Below, piece by piece: positions 31,795 through 32,540 of a stretch of DNA of 32,540 nucleotides; positions within the stretch are counted from its first letter, which is position 1, and every line of letters begins with the position of its first letter. The translations under genes and the position numbers were made by a program. The stretch comes from an uncultured Paraburkholderia sp. (GTDB lineage Bacteria; Pseudomonadota; Gammaproteobacteria; Burkholderiales; Burkholderiaceae), in the NCBI GenBank assembly GCA_940747215.1, contig CALNWS010000053.1:1-32540 (forward strand), given 5' to 3'. The notes under the pieces are model-generated. The model ran no database searches. It saw only the letters and a program-made list of their open reading frames with translations, and was not told the DNA's origin.

Positions 31795-32214
31795 ATGGCA
31801 ACTGCAAAGAAAGCCGCAGCTAAGAAGCCTGCAGCCAAGAAGGCAGCACCGGCGAAGAAAGCCGCTGCCAAGAAAGTTGCAGTGAAGAAGGTTGCACCGG
31901 CGAAGAAGGCCGCTGCACCTGCGAAGAAGGCCGCTGCACCTGCGAAGAAGGCCGCTGCACCTGCGAAGAAGGCCGCTGCACCTGCGAAGAAGGCTGCTGC
32001 ACCTGCGAAGAAGGCTGCTGCACCTGCGAAGAAGGCTGCTGCACCTGCGAAGAAGGCTGCTGCACCTGCGAAGAAGGCTGCTGCACCTGCGAAGAAGGCT
32101 GCTGCACCTGCACCCGCAGCGACTTCTGTCTCGAGTGCACCGGCGGCAGCTACGGTGAAAACCGCGCTGAACCCGGCAACTGCATGGCCGTTCCCGACGG
32201 GCAGCCGCCCGTAA
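31795..32214 (+). CDS. histone H1-like DNA-binding protein, lysine/alanine/proline-rich
   Basis: The 139-residue product is made almost entirely of Ala, Lys and Pro: ATAKKAAAKKPAAKKAAPAK followed by many APAKKAA heptads, and a short non-repetitive end (AATVKTALNPATAWPFPTGS). Such H1-like proteins (AlgP/BpH1/Hc1-like tails) bind DNA through their basic repeats and condense or regulate chromatin; this is family knowledge, not proven here. AAGGAG (31783-31788) precedes two adjacent in-frame ATGs, 31792 and 31795, and the second has the better spacing. The frame is open far upstream, but that part looks non-coding. Repeat number is likely to vary between strains. Confidence 0.88.
   Translation: MATAKKAAAKKPAAKKAAPAKKAAAKKVAVKKVAPAKKAAAPAKKAAAPAKKAAAPAKKAAAPAKKAAAPAKKAAAPAKKAAAPAKKAAAPAKKAAAPAKKAAAPAPAATSVSSAPAAATVKTALNPATAWPFPTGSRP
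31915..32103 (+). repeat. 21-bp tandem repeat array, nine units, within the H1-like gene
   Basis: Nine consecutive copies of a 21-bp unit (GCACCTGCGAAGAAGGCYGC plus T, coding APAKKAA) run without interruption. The first three units have GCC and the last six GCT at the same codon, so the two blocks expanded separately. The near-identity of third codon positions points to recent slippage or unequal recombination, not selection on protein alone. Confidence 0.95.
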
Positions 32215-32268
32215 GCTGGACGCAGAGCCAGAAAGCAGTTCGACACGTCGCAAGATGTGTCTCATGAT

Positions 32269-32310
32269 CGAGTAGCGTTTGAGCTTGGTGTTTTTGAGCG
32301 CTACTCGCTC
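32269..32310 (+). repeat. alternative hairpins ahead of the H1-like gene terminator
   Basis: CGAGTAGCG (32269-32277) is a perfect complement of CGCTACTCG (32299-32307). The second arm also takes part in a competing hairpin, GAGCG-CTACT-CGCTC (32296-32310). Both precede the terminator at 32316. Confidence 0.5.
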
Positions 32311-32315
32311 GGAAT

Positions 32316-32346
32316 CCCGTTGCCGGTTTCGGTGACGGGGTTTTTT
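32316..32346 (+). terminator. rho-independent terminator after the H1-like gene
   Basis: CCCGTTGCCG folds onto CGGTGACGGG (with G-T wobbles) around a GTTT loop, followed by six T (32341-32346), about 100 bp after the H1-like gene's stop. Confidence 0.85.
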
Positions 32347-32486
32347 GCCTGCTTGTTCGTCCCGCGAGCCGCACGTGCTCTTCAGGTCCCTTAGAAAACA
32401 CAGGCGAAAAAAACGTATGCGATCCACGAACGACGTTCCCCAGAGTAAGGTAGCGGAGCGCGTGAGGTGTGGTAGTGAAGCGGATC

Positions 32487-32540
32487 AGCTTCGGCCACTG
32501 CGTGCGCAGATAGGTCAGTCCTTTGCCGAGCAAGCTTTTT
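32487..32540 (-). mobile_element. fragment of an IS66-type transposase at the window edge
   Basis: Reading from the right edge on the minus strand gives KSLLGKGLTYLRTQWPKLIR, which resembles the conserved stretch of IS66-family TnpC just before the usual DNGRYPIDNNACEN block. That block is missing: after about 32487 the translation (TTTPHALRYLTL...) no longer matches, so the transposase is cut here. The upstream part lies outside the window. Identification is from a short match only. Confidence 0.5.

Noticed and set aside
31915..32103. Repeat array considered as CRISPR
   Set aside because: Units are contiguous without spacers and encode APAKKAA heptads in frame.

Overview
The window is high-GC chromosomal DNA from a member of the Burkholderiaceae, most likely the Burkholderia/Paraburkholderia/Caballeronia group. 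This is inferred from the gene order (secA-argJ; yacG-zapD-coaE-pilDCB; ispB/rplU-rpmA-obgE-proB; rppH/proS; hpt/ffh; ampD-nrdA-nrdB; a lysine/alanine-rich H1-like protein) and from protein sequences typical of beta-proteobacteria. No database search was possible.

Layout. Positions 1-1016 hold mobile-element debris: a possible IS21-type end, then the 3' part of a group II intron whose maturase gene is broken but whose catalytic domain V is well preserved. It lies about 100 bp before secA. Next on the plus strand come secA, argJ, a DUF815-type ATPase and a mutT-like Nudix gene. The minus strand then carries a type IV pilus assembly and cell-division operon (pilB-pilC-pilD-coaE, then zapD-yacG), preceded by a CorC/HlyC-type membrane protein gene, tRNA-Pro(CGG) and ispB. 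Divergent from ispB is the plus-strand operon rplU-rpmA-obgE-proB. After it come a CNP1-like lipoprotein gene and rppH (minus), proS and a marC-family gene (plus), hpt and ffh (minus), then a CcsA/YpjD-like gene, a PP0621-like gene, ampD, nrdA, nrdB and an H1-like gene (plus). An IS66-type transposase fragment on the minus strand runs off the right edge.

The notable theme is gene decay among intact core genes. pilC has a nonsense codon plus a large internal deletion. pilB has a compensated frameshift through its cysteine motif. hpt has two frameshifts, ampD has a deletion plus a frameshift, and the PP0621-like gene has a nonsense codon plus a frameshift. The CNP1-like gene has a nonsense codon. 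obgE has a one-base frameshift that fuses its reading frame to proB. Essential or near-essential genes (secA, proS, ffh, rplU, rpmA, ispB, coaE, nrdA, nrdB) look intact. Transposon debris at both ends together with many young pseudogenes suggests a recently host-restricted lineage, such as the leaf-nodule symbiotic Burkholderia; that is inference, and some single-base lesions could be sequencing errors.

The best regulatory signal is upstream of nrdA: a sigma70-type promoter overlapped by one of two NrdR-like boxes 31 bp apart, followed by two perfect DnaA boxes and one near match at 12-bp spacing. I found no convincing new defence or biosynthetic system in this window.
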